The notes: a model not told the origin generated them from the sequence alone. A DNA stretch of 64,000 nt from Pseudovibrio sp000156235 (GCF_000156235.1 NZ_DS996809.1:310001-374000); one strand, 5' to 3'; positions 1-8,938 are shown, counted from the first letter of the stretch. Numbers and translations are program-made.

Positions 1-588
1 CGCGTTGCTCACGTCAAAGTACCGCGCAAGTCCAAGCAGCCTCCCCCGAAGGAACTGGTGCTCTATCGCCCGGTTGCGGTGGATGGGGCAACGCTGAGCG
101 ATAAAATGAAACGGATTTCGCTTCATCACGTACAAGCTGTTCCTCTCAGCACAACATGCCCCAGTGAAGATGGTGAAAGATGGCCTTGCGGGATCAGAGC
201 ACGGACGGCTTTGCGTGCTTTCATCCGCCAGAAGCGTGTCACCTGCTCTGACATGAAGCCCATGCAAGGGGATGATTATGCTGCAACCTGCAACGTGGGC
301 AAACATGATCTTGCCACTTGGCTGATTGAGAATGGCTGGGCAAAGGCTGAGCGAGATGCCCCAGAGGCCCTGAAAGACGTTGCTGCAAAGGCGCGACGGG
401 CTGAACAGGGTATCTGGCGTTCCAAGCTGGTGCAGCTGAGTGATGATGAGTCAGCCACATTGGTGAACTCATGGGAGGAGCTTGCGGATGACAGCACCTC
501 TGAGACACCACTGGTGATGGAGGGGGAACCCGCCATCATTTGGCGTCCACGCGAAGACGTTACTGCGGAGACCTCTGCAACGGAATAA
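1..588 (+). CDS. Thermonuclease-like (SNase-fold) protein, 5' end cut off by the window
   Basis: The frame is open from base 1, so the true start lies upstream and only the C-terminal part (about 195 residues) is visible. The stretch around GDDYAATC and the segment LIENGWAKAERDAP, followed by a helix ending in EQGIWRS, are typical of the C-terminal half of the staphylococcal-nuclease/thermonuclease family, where a basic, Trp-containing helix closes the OB-fold. The catalytic Arg/Asp/Glu residues would lie partly upstream and cannot be checked. The tail after residue 120 of the visible part is acidic and not part of the fold. Assignment to the family is fairly good; substrate and activity are unknown. 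Confidence 0.6.
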   Translation, partial: RVAHVKVPRKSKQPPPKELVLYRPVAVDGATLSDKMKRISLHHVQAVPLSTTCPSEDGERWPCGIRARTALRAFIRQKRVTCSDMKPMQGDDYAATCNVGKHDLATWLIENGWAKAERDAPEALKDVAAKARRAEQGIWRSKLVQLSDDESATLVNSWEELADDSTSETPLVMEGEPAIIWRPREDVTAETSATE

Positions 589-624
589 TTCATTTTTTAC
601 AGGGCCTTGGAGAACAAAAGTATA

Positions 625-1797
625 ATGTCAGGGTTTTGGAGTACACTTAAACGAGAAGCCTGTTTTCTGGCAGGTGCTGCAACCACAGCCTTTTTCTTTC
701 TGGCTGGGGCGGACCTGTTGCAGCCCTCAGCGGGCCTTGCCGTGCAGATCTTCTGCTTCATCTGGCTTTTCAGCGTCATGCTGTGGTGCGCCTTTGGTGT
801 GGTGCGCCATGCGGACTGTCTGGCCGTCATTCTGGGGGAACCTTACGGGACACTGATCCTAACTCTATCGGTGATCGGCATTGAGGTCTCGCTGATTGTT
901 TCCATCATGCTGACAGGTGGCACCAATGAGCCTCTGGCGAGGGATACGATGCTCGCGGTGCTCAACATCGTATTGAATGGCATGGTGGGCATCAGTCTAC
1001 TTCTGGGCGGCCTCAAGTATGGAGAACAGCCCTTCAACACCACAGGTGCCCGTTCCTTCCTTTCAGTTCTCATTCCGCTTGCAACGTTTTCTCTGATCCT
1101 TCCCCGTTACACCACCTCCACCGCAGATCCATCCCTTTCCACCGGACAGCAGATTTCCTTCGCGGTGATGATCAGTCTGCTTTATGCAGTGTTTCTGGCA
1201 ACGCAGAGTATCCGGCATAAGTCCTTCTTCATACAGCCGAAACCGCACTCCGGTGTGGCTCTATCGTTTCTGATGGCGAAGGATGAAGTTGAGGATGATA
1301 AGCACGCGCATGATGAGGATGACCATCATCATGATCTGGAGATTTACTCCACCGGCTATCATGCGATGTTCCTGATCCTGACCATGTTGCCGATCGTGCT
1401 GCTTTCCAAGAAGTTCGCGGTTCTGGTGGACTTTGGCATTGCCAGCTTCCATATGCCTGCAGCTTTTGGCGGTGTTCTTGTTGCGCTTCTGGTTCTGACG
1501 CCAGAAGGGCTTGGCAGTTTCCGCGCTGCGCTGGCCAACAGGCTGCAGCGGTCGGTCAACATCTGTCTGGGTTCGGCTCTGGCGACCATCGGGTTGACTG
1601 TCCCGGCGGTTTTGATCGCAGCCGGGATCTTTGACATTCACATTGTGCTGGGTGTGAAGGATACGGACATGATCCTGCTGCTGCTGACACTGATCCTGAG
1701 CATGATCACATTCACAGGGACCCGAACGAACGCCCTACAGGGCGCTGTCCATCTGGTTCTGTTTGTCTTCTACTTCATCCTTATCTTCCAGCCCTAG
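625..1797 (+). CDS. Calcium/proton antiporter, ChaA/CaCA family
   Basis: This is an inner-membrane antiporter with about eleven hydrophobic segments. Each half carries an alpha-repeat of the cation/Ca2+ exchanger family: GEPYGTLILTLSVIGIEVS in the first half and LVLTPEGLGSFRAALANR in the second, with the acidic residues expected to bind the cation. It probably exports Ca2+ (or Na+/K+) in exchange for protons. Between the halves is a very acidic, His-rich loop (DDKHAHDEDDHHHDLE), a likely cytoplasmic metal-sensing segment. I chose the ATG at 625 because GGAG lies 12 bases upstream; an in-frame TTG at 607 is the alternative. The 3' end overlaps the convergent SGNH gene by 63 bases. Confidence 0.85.
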   Translation: MSGFWSTLKREACFLAGAATTAFFFLAGADLLQPSAGLAVQIFCFIWLFSVMLWCAFGVVRHADCLAVILGEPYGTLILTLSVIGIEVSLIVSIMLTGGTNEPLARDTMLAVLNIVLNGMVGISLLLGGLKYGEQPFNTTGARSFLSVLIPLATFSLILPRYTTSTADPSLSTGQQISFAVMISLLYAVFLATQSIRHKSFFIQPKPHSGVALSFLMAKDEVEDDKHAHDEDDHHHDLEIYSTGYHAMFLILTMLPIVLLSKKFAVLVDFGIASFHMPAAFGGVLVALLVLTPEGLGSFRAALANRLQRSVNICLGSALATIGLTVPAVLIAAGIFDIHIVLGVKDTDMILLLLTLILSMITFTGTRTNALQGAVHLVLFVFYFILIFQP

Positions 1798-2511
1798 GAG
1801 GCCGCGCTCAAGAAGATCAGCGACCATGTGGTCTACCCATATCTGGTTCCCCAGCGATGTCGCGTGCACGCCGTCCTCACAGAAGGCTGCACTGGTGATT
1901 TCCGGTATCGCTGCCATGGAGATGGCTCCACGCTCGAAGCAAAGCTGGGTGCCGACACGGTTGATCATCTGACGCCGAGGCTCCAGAACACCCGCCAGCG
2001 CTTTTGAGAGGGCTGGCACGTATGTGGGAGACATGAGATTGGGCCAATAAAGGCGTGCGTTTGGGTACTTGGTGCGCAGCGCGTAGATCAACTCGCCAAA
2101 GCCCTTCTTCCAAGCACGGCCGGATTTGAAGTTCTTCAGATCATTGAAGCCGATACTAATGCAAACGTGAGTGTAGTCCTCATCCGGCAGGTTCGGCACA
2201 ACCACATCCCGCAGCTGTGCTGATGTTGCAGAGTTATTGCCCGCAGCCCGCCATTTGATAGGCTGGCCGCTGAGTTCTGAGAGTTTTGTGGCCAGCTTGT
2301 AGGTCAGACCATTTGTGGTGTGATCAAGGCCGACACCTGCAACGGAGGAATCTCCGACGACAAGCAGGTTGATCTGTTTGCCCTGCCCGGCGATTTCGCC
2401 GGATTGAGGACCGGGAGCAGGTGCAAAACGCACGGAGTTGGCGCGTGCGCGCAAACCTTCGACAATATAAACAGGTAAAAGTGCCCAAGTAAGCCAGCTG
2501 GGAAAAGACAT
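1735..2511 (-). CDS. SGNH/GDSL-type hydrolase
   Basis: The 258-residue protein has an N-terminal hydrophobic stretch (residues 1-20) that may be a signal anchor, then the GDSL/SGNH fold. Block I is LLVVGDSSVAGVG with the nucleophilic Ser, the Asn of the third block is in SIGFNDL, and the catalytic Asp/His pair is in DGVHATSLGNQIW. It is probably an esterase or acyl hydrolase acting at or outside the inner membrane; the substrate cannot be told. The ATG lies directly behind the T-tract of the lysS terminator, so it needs readthrough or a promoter inside lysS. The G-rich 3' arm of that hairpin is the only Shine-Dalgarno-like sequence. It overlaps the antiporter gene tail to tail. Confidence 0.8.
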   Translation of the reverse strand: MSFPSWLTWALLPVYIVEGLRARANSVRFAPAPGPQSGEIAGQGKQINLLVVGDSSVAGVGLDHTTNGLTYKLATKLSELSGQPIKWRAAGNNSATSAQLRDVVVPNLPDEDYTHVCISIGFNDLKNFKSGRAWKKGFGELIYALRTKYPNARLYWPNLMSPTYVPALSKALAGVLEPRRQMINRVGTQLCFERGAISMAAIPEITSAAFCEDGVHATSLGNQIWVDHMVADLLERGLLGLEDKDEVEDKQNQMDSAL

Positions 2512-2538
2512 AAAAAAGCCCCCTCGTTTGAGGGGGCT
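2512..2538 (-). terminator. Intrinsic terminator of lysS
   Basis: A perfect 9-bp stem (AGCCCCCTC/GAGGGGGCT) with a 4-base loop is followed on the minus strand by six T. It begins six bases after the lysS stop codon. The T-run touches the start codon of the SGNH gene. Confidence 0.85.
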
Positions 2539-2544
2539 AATTCA

Positions 2545-4203
2545 TCACGCTGCAAGCTCTCCTGCAAGTGCTTTTGCAATCAAACTACGGGTTTCTGGAA
2601 TACCGTAGAGAGCGATGAAGGATCCGAAGCGAGGACCTTTCTCCTGCCCCAGAAGTACCTGATAAATCGCGGAGAAGAAGGTCTGCGCAACCCCCGGACG
2701 ACCATCTGGACCCGGCTTGGCTGTGTTCTGGTAACGCTCAATATTACGACCAATGTCGTAAATTGCGTTCTGGATGTCACCGCCGTCCGTATCAGCAGGC
2801 AGACCAGCCAACACTTCGTCCAGCTTAGTGAGCATTTCGATCTCTACGTCATCCGGTGCTTTGAACTTCTTCGTAGGCTTTACGAAGTCGTCGTAGTAGC
2901 GGATTGCGTAGCCAACCAGCTCATCCAACATCTTATGCGTCTGCGCAGAAGAGCCCGGTGCGTAGCGGGAGATGAACGCCCACAGTACGTCCTTGTTTTC
3001 CGCGTTGGATGCAGAAACGAGGTTGAGCAGCATTGCGAAGGAGATCGGCATTTCTTCCTTCGGTGGGTTGCCATAGTGGATGTGCCAGACTGGGTTCATC
3101 AGCTTCTGCGCTGCTTCCATGCTGTCGAACTTGGACAGGAAGGTGCAGTACTCGTCAACTGCTTTCGGGATCACATCAAAGTACAGCTTCTTCGCCGTCT
3201 TTGGCTTCTGGAAGTTGAACAGAGACAGGCTTTCCTGAGAAGCGTAGGTCAGCCACTCTTCCATGGTCAGACCGTTGCCCTTGGACTTGGAAATTTTCTG
3301 GCCTTTGTCGTCCAGGAAGAGCTCGTAGTTGAAGCCCTCCGGAGCAGGGCCGCCCAGAGCCTTACAGATCTTGCCAGACAAGTTCACGCTGTCGATCAGG
3401 TCTTTACCAGCCATCTCATAGTCGATGCCCAGCGCATACCAACGCAGTGCCCAGTCAGCTTTCCACTGACACTTCACTGCGCCACCAGTTACCGGCACTT
3501 CCACACGCTCTTCCGTTTCCGGATCAATGTAGGTCACAGTGCCTTTTTCGACATTGCGATCTACCATTGGCACCTGAAGTACGACGCCAGTACGCGGGCA
3601 AACTGGCAGGAACGGCGAGTATGTTGCCTGACGCTCTTCTCCCAGTGTTGGGAGGATGATCGCCATGATCTTGTCGTAGACTTCCAGCATACGCAGGAGC
3701 GCTTTGTCGAACACACCGGATGTGTAGTACTCGGTGGAAGACGCGAACTCATACTCGAAGCCAAACTTATCCAAAAACGCCATAAGCTTAGCGTTGTTTG
3801 ACTGGGCAAAGCCATCAAACTCGCCAAATGGGTCTGGCACACGTGTTAGTGGCTTGCCAAGGTACTCTGCCAGCATTTCCTGGTTAGGCACGTTGGTTGG
3901 CACTTTGCGGAAGCCATCCATATCATCTGAGAAGCAGATCAGCTTGGTCGGGATCTTGTCTTGTGTGAGCAAACGAAAGGCGGTGCGCACCATGGTGGTG
4001 CGGGCAACTTCGCCAAAGGTGCCCATGTGAGGCAGACCAGATGGACCATAGCCGGTCTCAAACAAGACCGGCCCGGTCTTGGGTTTCTTCTCCAACCGTT
4101 TGACCAGTTTGCGTGCTTCTTCAAACGGCCAGGCTTTAGATACCTGTGCCGCCTCGATAAGTTCTGGGCTGAGATCGAGTTGAGGCAAACTGTTCGTAGA
4201 CAT
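2545..4203 (-). CDS. lysS: Class I lysyl-tRNA synthetase
   Basis: This enzyme charges tRNA-Lys in the cytoplasm. At 552 residues it is the archaeal/alphaproteobacterial class I form (also called LysK), not the class II enzyme of E. coli. The class I signatures are visible: the HIGH-like SGLPHMGTFGE near residue 55 and the KMSKS-like KISKSKGNG near residue 305. A long helical anticodon-binding region follows. The ATG at 4203 gives the usual N-terminus. The gene stands alone and is closed by a strong terminator. A 257-base gap separates it from the divergent TerB-like gene. Confidence 0.95.
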   Translation of the reverse strand: MSTNSLPQLDLSPELIEAAQVSKAWPFEEARKLVKRLEKKPKTGPVLFETGYGPSGLPHMGTFGEVARTTMVRTAFRLLTQDKIPTKLICFSDDMDGFRKVPTNVPNQEMLAEYLGKPLTRVPDPFGEFDGFAQSNNAKLMAFLDKFGFEYEFASSTEYYTSGVFDKALLRMLEVYDKIMAIILPTLGEERQATYSPFLPVCPRTGVVLQVPMVDRNVEKGTVTYIDPETEERVEVPVTGGAVKCQWKADWALRWYALGIDYEMAGKDLIDSVNLSGKICKALGGPAPEGFNYELFLDDKGQKISKSKGNGLTMEEWLTYASQESLSLFNFQKPKTAKKLYFDVIPKAVDEYCTFLSKFDSMEAAQKLMNPVWHIHYGNPPKEEMPISFAMLLNLVSASNAENKDVLWAFISRYAPGSSAQTHKMLDELVGYAIRYYDDFVKPTKKFKAPDDVEIEMLTKLDEVLAGLPADTDGGDIQNAIYDIGRNIERYQNTAKPGPDGRPGVAQTFFSAIYQVLLGQEKGPRFGSFIALYGIPETRSLIAKALAGELAA

Positions 4204-4460
4204 GGATTTTGAGATCCGTATTTGGAGATTAAATTGTAACTGAGTTTTGCTTTCACCAGCTATATTTGATGCCGGAAAGCTGCGCGAACTTATGTAAAAC
4301 TGGCGCCCACGTCAATGACAGTTCTCGGGTTTTCGGCTGTAACCCCTTGTATGAGGCAGGAAGCCCCCTTACCTTTGCAGTCATTAACCGCTGCCGGACG
4401 ATTTGGCATAGCAAAAAACTAAAGCAAACCAAGAGGCAAAGCTTTTTGCTTTGGGGAGAT

Positions 4461-4883
4461 ATGGGTACAATAGATAGATTACTGAGCGTAGAAGAAGCTC
4501 TCATTCATGTAATGGTGATGGTTTCTGCCGCAGATAGCGCGATGAGCGATGCAGAGCTGCGTCAGCTTGGCGATATTGTGGGCATTCTCCCTGTCTTCAA
4601 AGACTTTGATGACAATGACCTGATCAAGATCACCCAGCAGTGCGCTGAGCGTCTTTCCGGCGAAAATGGCATGAACGCAACATTGGCGCTTGTGGCAGAG
4701 TCTTTGCCAACCAAACTGCATGACACGGCTTATGCGCTTGGTGTTGAGATTGCAGCGGCTGACCTTCGTGTAAGCCCTGAAGAAGTGCGCATGCTACAAT
4801 TGCTGCGCGACCACCTGAAGTTGGACAAGCTGACCATCGCTGCCATCGAGCGCGGTGCACAGGCGCGTTTCCGTACTCAGTAA
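4461..4883 (+). CDS. TerB-family (tellurite resistance protein B-like) protein
   Basis: The 140-residue, all-helical protein has the TerB pattern: an acidic first half with AADSAMSDAELRQLGDIV and a second repeat-like half with GVEIAAADLRVSPEEVRML. The conserved acidic residues (Asp/Glu in AADxxxSxxE) bind divalent metal in this family. Its cellular role is unclear and does not imply tellurite resistance. I took the ATG at 4461, preceded by GGGGAG; the frame is open further upstream to 4266, but that segment lies in low-complexity intergenic DNA and does not look coding. Confidence 0.8.
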   Translation: MGTIDRLLSVEEALIHVMVMVSAADSAMSDAELRQLGDIVGILPVFKDFDDNDLIKITQQCAERLSGENGMNATLALVAESLPTKLHDTAYALGVEIAAADLRVSPEEVRMLQLLRDHLKLDKLTIAAIERGAQARFRTQ

Positions 4884-5007
4884 GCCAAGATTTTTATGGA
4901 AGGCGGGTGGTTTGGCTGCCCGTCCTTACTTCAAACTATCCACCCTTTGATACCTCAGACTCTATTAACCAAGATGTCCACCATCTTTATGTGCGAGCTG
5001 CTTCATT

Positions 5008-5346
5008 ATGGATGTCCCAAAGGAAATATATCTTGCTTTGAAAGAGATTAGAATTAGCAGCAAAAAACTCGAAAGCTTGAGCTTGTCTACTAGGGTCGTT
5101 CAAGATCTAGGTATCTACGGGGACGATTTTGATGATTTTTACGAGCTATTGGCTCAGAACTATCAATCAAGCGAAAAATTTGATCCAATCTATTGCCCAG
5201 ATGAGTTTGCATGGACAAAGCAATTGATTTTGTGGCTACCATTTGTTTCTGTCAAAAAACACATTAAATGTGCCCCTCTTACACTCCAAGAAGTTCACAA
5301 TGTCATGACAGGTCAGTCAGCATCAAAGCCTGAGGAAGCTGAATAA
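5008..5346 (+). CDS. DUF1493 family protein (acyl-carrier-like)
   Basis: The 112-residue protein contains SLSTRVVQDLGIYGDDFDD, which fits the DUF1493 signature (a Leu-x-x-Asp-Leu-Gly-Ile-x-Gly-Asp-Asp core in an acyl-carrier-protein-like helical bundle). No phosphopantetheine serine in a DSL motif is present. It is markedly more AT-rich than its neighbours, which may mean recent acquisition. It stands alone between the TerB-like gene and apaG. Function unknown. Confidence 0.65.
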   Translation: MDVPKEIYLALKEIRISSKKLESLSLSTRVVQDLGIYGDDFDDFYELLAQNYQSSEKFDPIYCPDEFAWTKQLILWLPFVSVKKHIKCAPLTLQEVHNVMTGQSASKPEEAE

Positions 5347-5390
5347 GGGTCACAAAGCCCCAAAATGACTGTACTTCTCAAGACAGTACC

Positions 5391-5783
5391 CTAGTGCACT
5401 GTCTTAACCATATCCGGCAGGTCTAGTGAGAACGCCGGAATCTTCACCGCAAAGAACTCGCCTTTGTCCGTTTGCATACGGTAGTTGCCTGTCATGATCC
5501 CTGAGGAGGTGTTGAGAGGGCAGCCGGATGTGTATTGGAATGAGCCGCCTGGCTCAATGATTGGCTCTTCCCCAACGACCCCTGCTCCGTTGACTTCCTG
5601 CGTATGACCATTGGCATCAATGATATGCCAGTGGCGCGAGCGCAGCTGCACGGTTTCGGAGCTGAAGTTTTCAATCGAGACCGTATAGGCCCAGAAGAAC
5701 TGCTCATCTTCGGGAGTAGACTCCTCAGCAAGATAATACGGCTCCACAGTGATCTGTATATTTCGGGTAACGGCACGATACAT
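5391..5783 (-). CDS. apaG: ApaG (Co2+/Mg2+ efflux-associated protein)
   Basis: The 130-residue protein is an immunoglobulin-like beta-sandwich of the ApaG/DUF525 family. It starts MYRAVTRNIQITVEP and contains YTVSIENFSSETVQLRSRHW, VVGEEPIIEPGGSFQYTSG and GIMTGNYRM, all family hallmarks. ApaG is linked to nucleotide (Ap4A-type) and metal homeostasis, but its molecular role is not settled. I preferred the internal Met at 5783 over the ATG at 5795 because homologues begin MYRAVT. Confidence 0.92.
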   Translation of the reverse strand: MYRAVTRNIQITVEPYYLAEESTPEDEQFFWAYTVSIENFSSETVQLRSRHWHIIDANGHTQEVNGAGVVGEEPIIEPGGSFQYTSGCPLNTSSGIMTGNYRMQTDKGEFFAVKIPAFSLDLPDMVKTVH

Positions 5784-5891
5784 AGCACAACCCATATTTC
5801 AGGAAAATTCCGCTGCAATTACAACAGCAGTACGCATCCTATTTTTAATAAGTCTAGCCTTTTCACCCCGATCTTCGCAAGAGCAACGATC

Positions 5892-6518
5892 TTACACCGA
5901 GGGATCTGGGTGGTTCAAAACCATATGCCTGACCATGAAAACGCGAGAAATGGCCGAAAGTGTGCAAATCGCAGCAAAAGTCCACGCAACCCATGAGAAG
6001 TAAGTGGGAAACAAGCAAAATGCGACGAAGACGCCAATGGTTTCAAAGCCTTCAGCCAGCCCTCCCAGATAATAGAAGGATTTCTTACCGCGCAATGTGG
6101 TCTGCATACCCAGCTTTTGTGCCAGAGTGGCAAATGCAAGAAATGTGGAACCGTTAATGTAAAAGCTGAAAAGTAGCGCAGCTGCGGCCAAGGCGTTCTG
6201 TTCAGGAGCGACAAACGCGAAGGCGAGCGGGATGGCTCCGTAAAAGATGAAGTCGAATGTGATGTCGTAAAACCCGCCGAGGTTGGTGGATCCAGCTGCT
6301 CGAGCGATTGCCCCATCCAACCCATCGGCAAAGCGATTGAGCAAGATGAACAGCAGTGCAGTATAGAACTGACCGGCAGCCACTGCCGCAGCTGCAGCAA
6401 GACCAAAGCCGAGGCCAACCAAGGTTACAGCATTTGCCGTAATCCCAAGATCTGCCAGTGCTTTTCCCATTCTGTTGAGTGGGGGATCTATATAGCCGCG
6501 GAGTTTTGCATCAAACAT
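5892..6518 (-). CDS. CDP-alcohol phosphatidyltransferase family protein
   Basis: This is an integral membrane enzyme of 208 residues with about six hydrophobic segments. The family motif is complete: ADGLDGAIAR, seven residues, then G-x3-D-x3-D (ending FYDITFD), giving the four Asp residues that hold two metal ions and the CDP group. It should transfer a phosphatidyl (or similar) group from a CDP-lipid to an alcohol. The acceptor (glycerol phosphate, inositol, serine or other) cannot be decided from sequence. It follows apaG on the same strand with about 100 bases between. Confidence 0.85.
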   Translation of the reverse strand: MFDAKLRGYIDPPLNRMGKALADLGITANAVTLVGLGFGLAAAAAVAAGQFYTALLFILLNRFADGLDGAIARAAGSTNLGGFYDITFDFIFYGAIPLAFAFVAPEQNALAAAALLFSFYINGSTFLAFATLAQKLGMQTTLRGKKSFYYLGGLAEGFETIGVFVAFCLFPTYFSWVAWTFAAICTLSAISRVFMVRHMVLNHPDPSV

Positions 6519-6699
6519 ATCGTATCCTATCAGATATGCTTTTCGTCTTAGGCCTTTTTTATGCAGGTGCCTATATTAGCAATCCCGCAATCCACACGCG
6601 CTGCGATCAAGATTACTTCAACACGACTTGATCATAAATGCAGTAGCGAGCCCCCTTTGAAGAGAGAGGAGCCCCACACTGCAAAGACCTGAGAGTGTG

Positions 6700-7506
6700 T
6701 CAGCCTTTTTTGCGGTCCTTTCGGATGCGCTCCAGCTCGCTGAGCAACTCAATCTTCAGATCTTTGAGTTCGTGCAAAACGTGGCGTGTTTCTTCGTGCA
6801 CGTTGATACGGTCTTCCTCAAGATCCTTATCATGCTCCTGCTGCATTGCTGCAACGATTATACCGATGAACAGGTTCAACACCGTGAAGGCTGTGCACAG
6901 GATGAAGGGAATGAAGAACATCCACGCATTCGGGAAAACTTCCATCACCGGACGCACAATGCCCATACTCCAGCTTTCCAGCGTCATGATCTGGAACAAG
7001 GAATAGGCAGAAGCGCCAATGGAGCCGAACCATTCCGGGAACACTGCGCCGTATAGCCGTGTCGCCATGACGGAGAAGACATAGAATACGAGCCCCATGA
7101 GCAGAACGATAGAGCCCATGCCTGGCAGCGCAAGGATGAGGCCACCGATGACGCTTCGCAGCGAAGGGACCACCGAGATCAGGCGTAAGATCCTGAGAAT
7201 TCGCAGAGAACGCAGGATGGTTGCCGGGCCGGTTGCCGGTACAAGCGCAATGGAAATGATGAAGAAATCGAAGAGGTTCCAAGGGCCTTTGAAGAAACTT
7301 GGGCCAAACGCGATAATACGCAAAGTCAGCTCTACAACGAAAATTGCGAGGATCAACTCATCCAGAAACCGCAGGATCATGCCGTAATTCGCAATCAGCG
7401 ACATGCTTGTATCCAACCCCAGGATAATAGCATTCAACGCGATTATACTAATAATTGTGTATTCCCATTGGCGGCTTTCAATGATGGATCGCAACTTCGC
7501 CCGCAT
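6700..7506 (-). CDS. NavAb-like voltage-gated sodium channel
   Basis: A single-domain, six-TM channel subunit of 268 residues that should form a homotetramer. With the start at 7506, S4 gating arginines fall at R99, R102, R105 and R108 and the selectivity filter TLESWSM at 175-181, the numbering of Arcobacter NavAb. The segment following the filter (GIVRPVMEV) is also NavAb-like. S6 is followed by an acidic neck and a heptad coiled coil (DLKIELLSELERIRKD) for tetramer assembly. The frame is open to 7620, but the 38 extra residues are unlike the family and the paralogue upstream starts at the equivalent Met. Expected to conduct Na+. Confidence 0.92.
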   Translation of the reverse strand: MRAKLRSIIESRQWEYTIISIIALNAIILGLDTSMSLIANYGMILRFLDELILAIFVVELTLRIIAFGPSFFKGPWNLFDFFIISIALVPATGPATILRSLRILRILRLISVVPSLRSVIGGLILALPGMGSIVLLMGLVFYVFSVMATRLYGAVFPEWFGSIGASAYSLFQIMTLESWSMGIVRPVMEVFPNAWMFFIPFILCTAFTVLNLFIGIIVAAMQQEHDKDLEEDRINVHEETRHVLHELKDLKIELLSELERIRKDRKKG

Positions 7507-7824
7507 TTCGACACTTGACCTCACAATACGTATTTGGGCCCACCCTAAGTATTTATCTGATGGTTTCAAGTTGAAAGGGGCCAGCAAAATAATGGCGCGC
7601 AGAGATGAAGAAATCGCCAAGAACTAGAGGTAGTAAAGGTGAAACAACACCACCAAATTTAGCTTATAGTTTTCATGGGGTTGCTCGTTTCCACAAGACC
7701 TTACACAAATTTGTTCAAATTCTGTAGATATTGCGACAGCAACCCGCTCAGAGGCTGAGGCTTTGCGAAATATGAGTGGGCTGGCGTGAAAGATGTCGTT
7801 TTAACTTCGATAACGTAGCGTTGA

Positions 7825-7854
7825 GACCGCCGCTTGTTTTGTCAACCGGCGGTC
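7825..7854 (-). terminator. Inverted repeat after the second channel gene, weak terminator or mRNA-end hairpin
   Basis: An 8-bp perfect stem (GACCGCCG/CGGCGGTC) with a 14-base loop lies 12 bases beyond the stop of the upstream channel gene. There is no T-run after it, so it is a poor intrinsic terminator. The rest of the roughly 360 bases between the two channel genes shows no coding sequence. Confidence 0.4.
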
Positions 7855-7866
7855 GTATCTTTGCGC

Positions 7867-8685
7867 TTAAGTCATTTCGACTTTCTGTTTGTGGCTGGCT
7901 TTACGGTTGCGTCTCAGCTTTGCCACATCCTGCCGCAATGTTCTGAGTTCTTTCATGATCTCACTGGCTTCCATGCGCACGTAGTGATGGTGTTCTTCCA
8001 TCTCCTTTTCATGCTCCTCCTCCATGGCTGCCACGATGACACCAATAAACAGGTTCAGCACAGTCAGGGCCGTGGTGAGGATGAAGGGAATGAAGAACAT
8101 CCAGGCGTTGGGATAAACATCCATGACCGGGCGCACAATCGCATCGCTCCAACCCTCCAACGTCATGATCTGGAACAGAGAATAGGCTGAAGCGCCGATT
8201 GTGCCGAACCATTCAGGGAAGGTCTCGCCATAGAGCTGCGTGGCCATGACGGAGAAGACATAATAGACGAGAGACAGGAGTAGCATGATTGAACCCATAC
8301 CGGGCAATGCCAGAACCAGCCCTCCGATTACGCGTCTGAGCGATGGCACAACTGAGATCAGGCGCAGGATACGCAGGATCCTGAGTGAGCGCAGTATGGC
8401 AGCTGGGCCGGTGGTTGGAACAAGAGCAATGCTTACGATTATGAAATCAAAGAGGTTCCAGGCTCCTCGAAAGAACCGTAAGCCATATGCATATACGCGC
8501 AGAGATATCTCGACCACGTAAATGCCCACTACGATGTCATCCAATGTGCGGAGAATTGGGCCGTAATGTTGTTGAACAGTCTGGCTGGTTTCTATCCCTA
8601 GTGTTATCGCATTTAGCGCGATAATGGATATGATTGTGTACTCCCAAGCCTTACTTTCGATGATCGCACGAAGTTTTTCTCGCAT
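7867..8685 (-). CDS. Voltage-gated cation channel with a divergent, calcium-channel-like filter
   Basis: A 272-residue paralogue of the channel downstream, nearly identical through S4 (R99, R102, R105, R108) and S5 but with filter TLEGWSD at 175-181. Relative to NavAb, Ser178 is Gly and Met181 is Asp. In NavAb an Asp at 181 is one of the changes that create Ca2+ selectivity, and a Gly at the equivalent of 178 is a determinant in a native prokaryotic Cav channel. Calcium permeability is therefore a reasonable prediction, not shown. The C-terminal neck is rich in Glu and His (EEEHEKEMEEHHH), followed by a coiled coil. Both genes seem to have separate promoters. Confidence 0.9.
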   Translation of the reverse strand: MREKLRAIIESKAWEYTIISIIALNAITLGIETSQTVQQHYGPILRTLDDIVVGIYVVEISLRVYAYGLRFFRGAWNLFDFIIVSIALVPTTGPAAILRSLRILRILRLISVVPSLRRVIGGLVLALPGMGSIMLLLSLVYYVFSVMATQLYGETFPEWFGTIGASAYSLFQIMTLEGWSDAIVRPVMDVYPNAWMFFIPFILTTALTVLNLFIGVIVAAMEEEHEKEMEEHHHYVRMEASEIMKELRTLRQDVAKLRRNRKASHKQKVEMT

Positions 8686-8938
8686 CGTCCATATACCCAG
8701 AACATTACGTTAGGGAAGGTCAATTAGAACTCCGAAACCAGATGTTTTTTATGTTCTTGCAATGTGAAACTTATCAGGACAGCAAACAGCAGATTACTCA
8801 GTGTGGTAAAAATGTAGTCCACTCTTAGGTACTTACACCGCCTTAGCTCCGGCTGTGCACTGAATGTTTTAGTGTTTTCGCTGTGTAGTCATACTCGCAG
8901 TGTTTTCTGTTAAGCTGCAACCAAGCGAAGGAAACCCC

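Noticed and set aside
2935..3801. Long plus-strand open frame opposite lysS
   Set aside because: It is the shadow of the conserved class I LysRS on the other strand and has no protein-like pattern or ribosome site.
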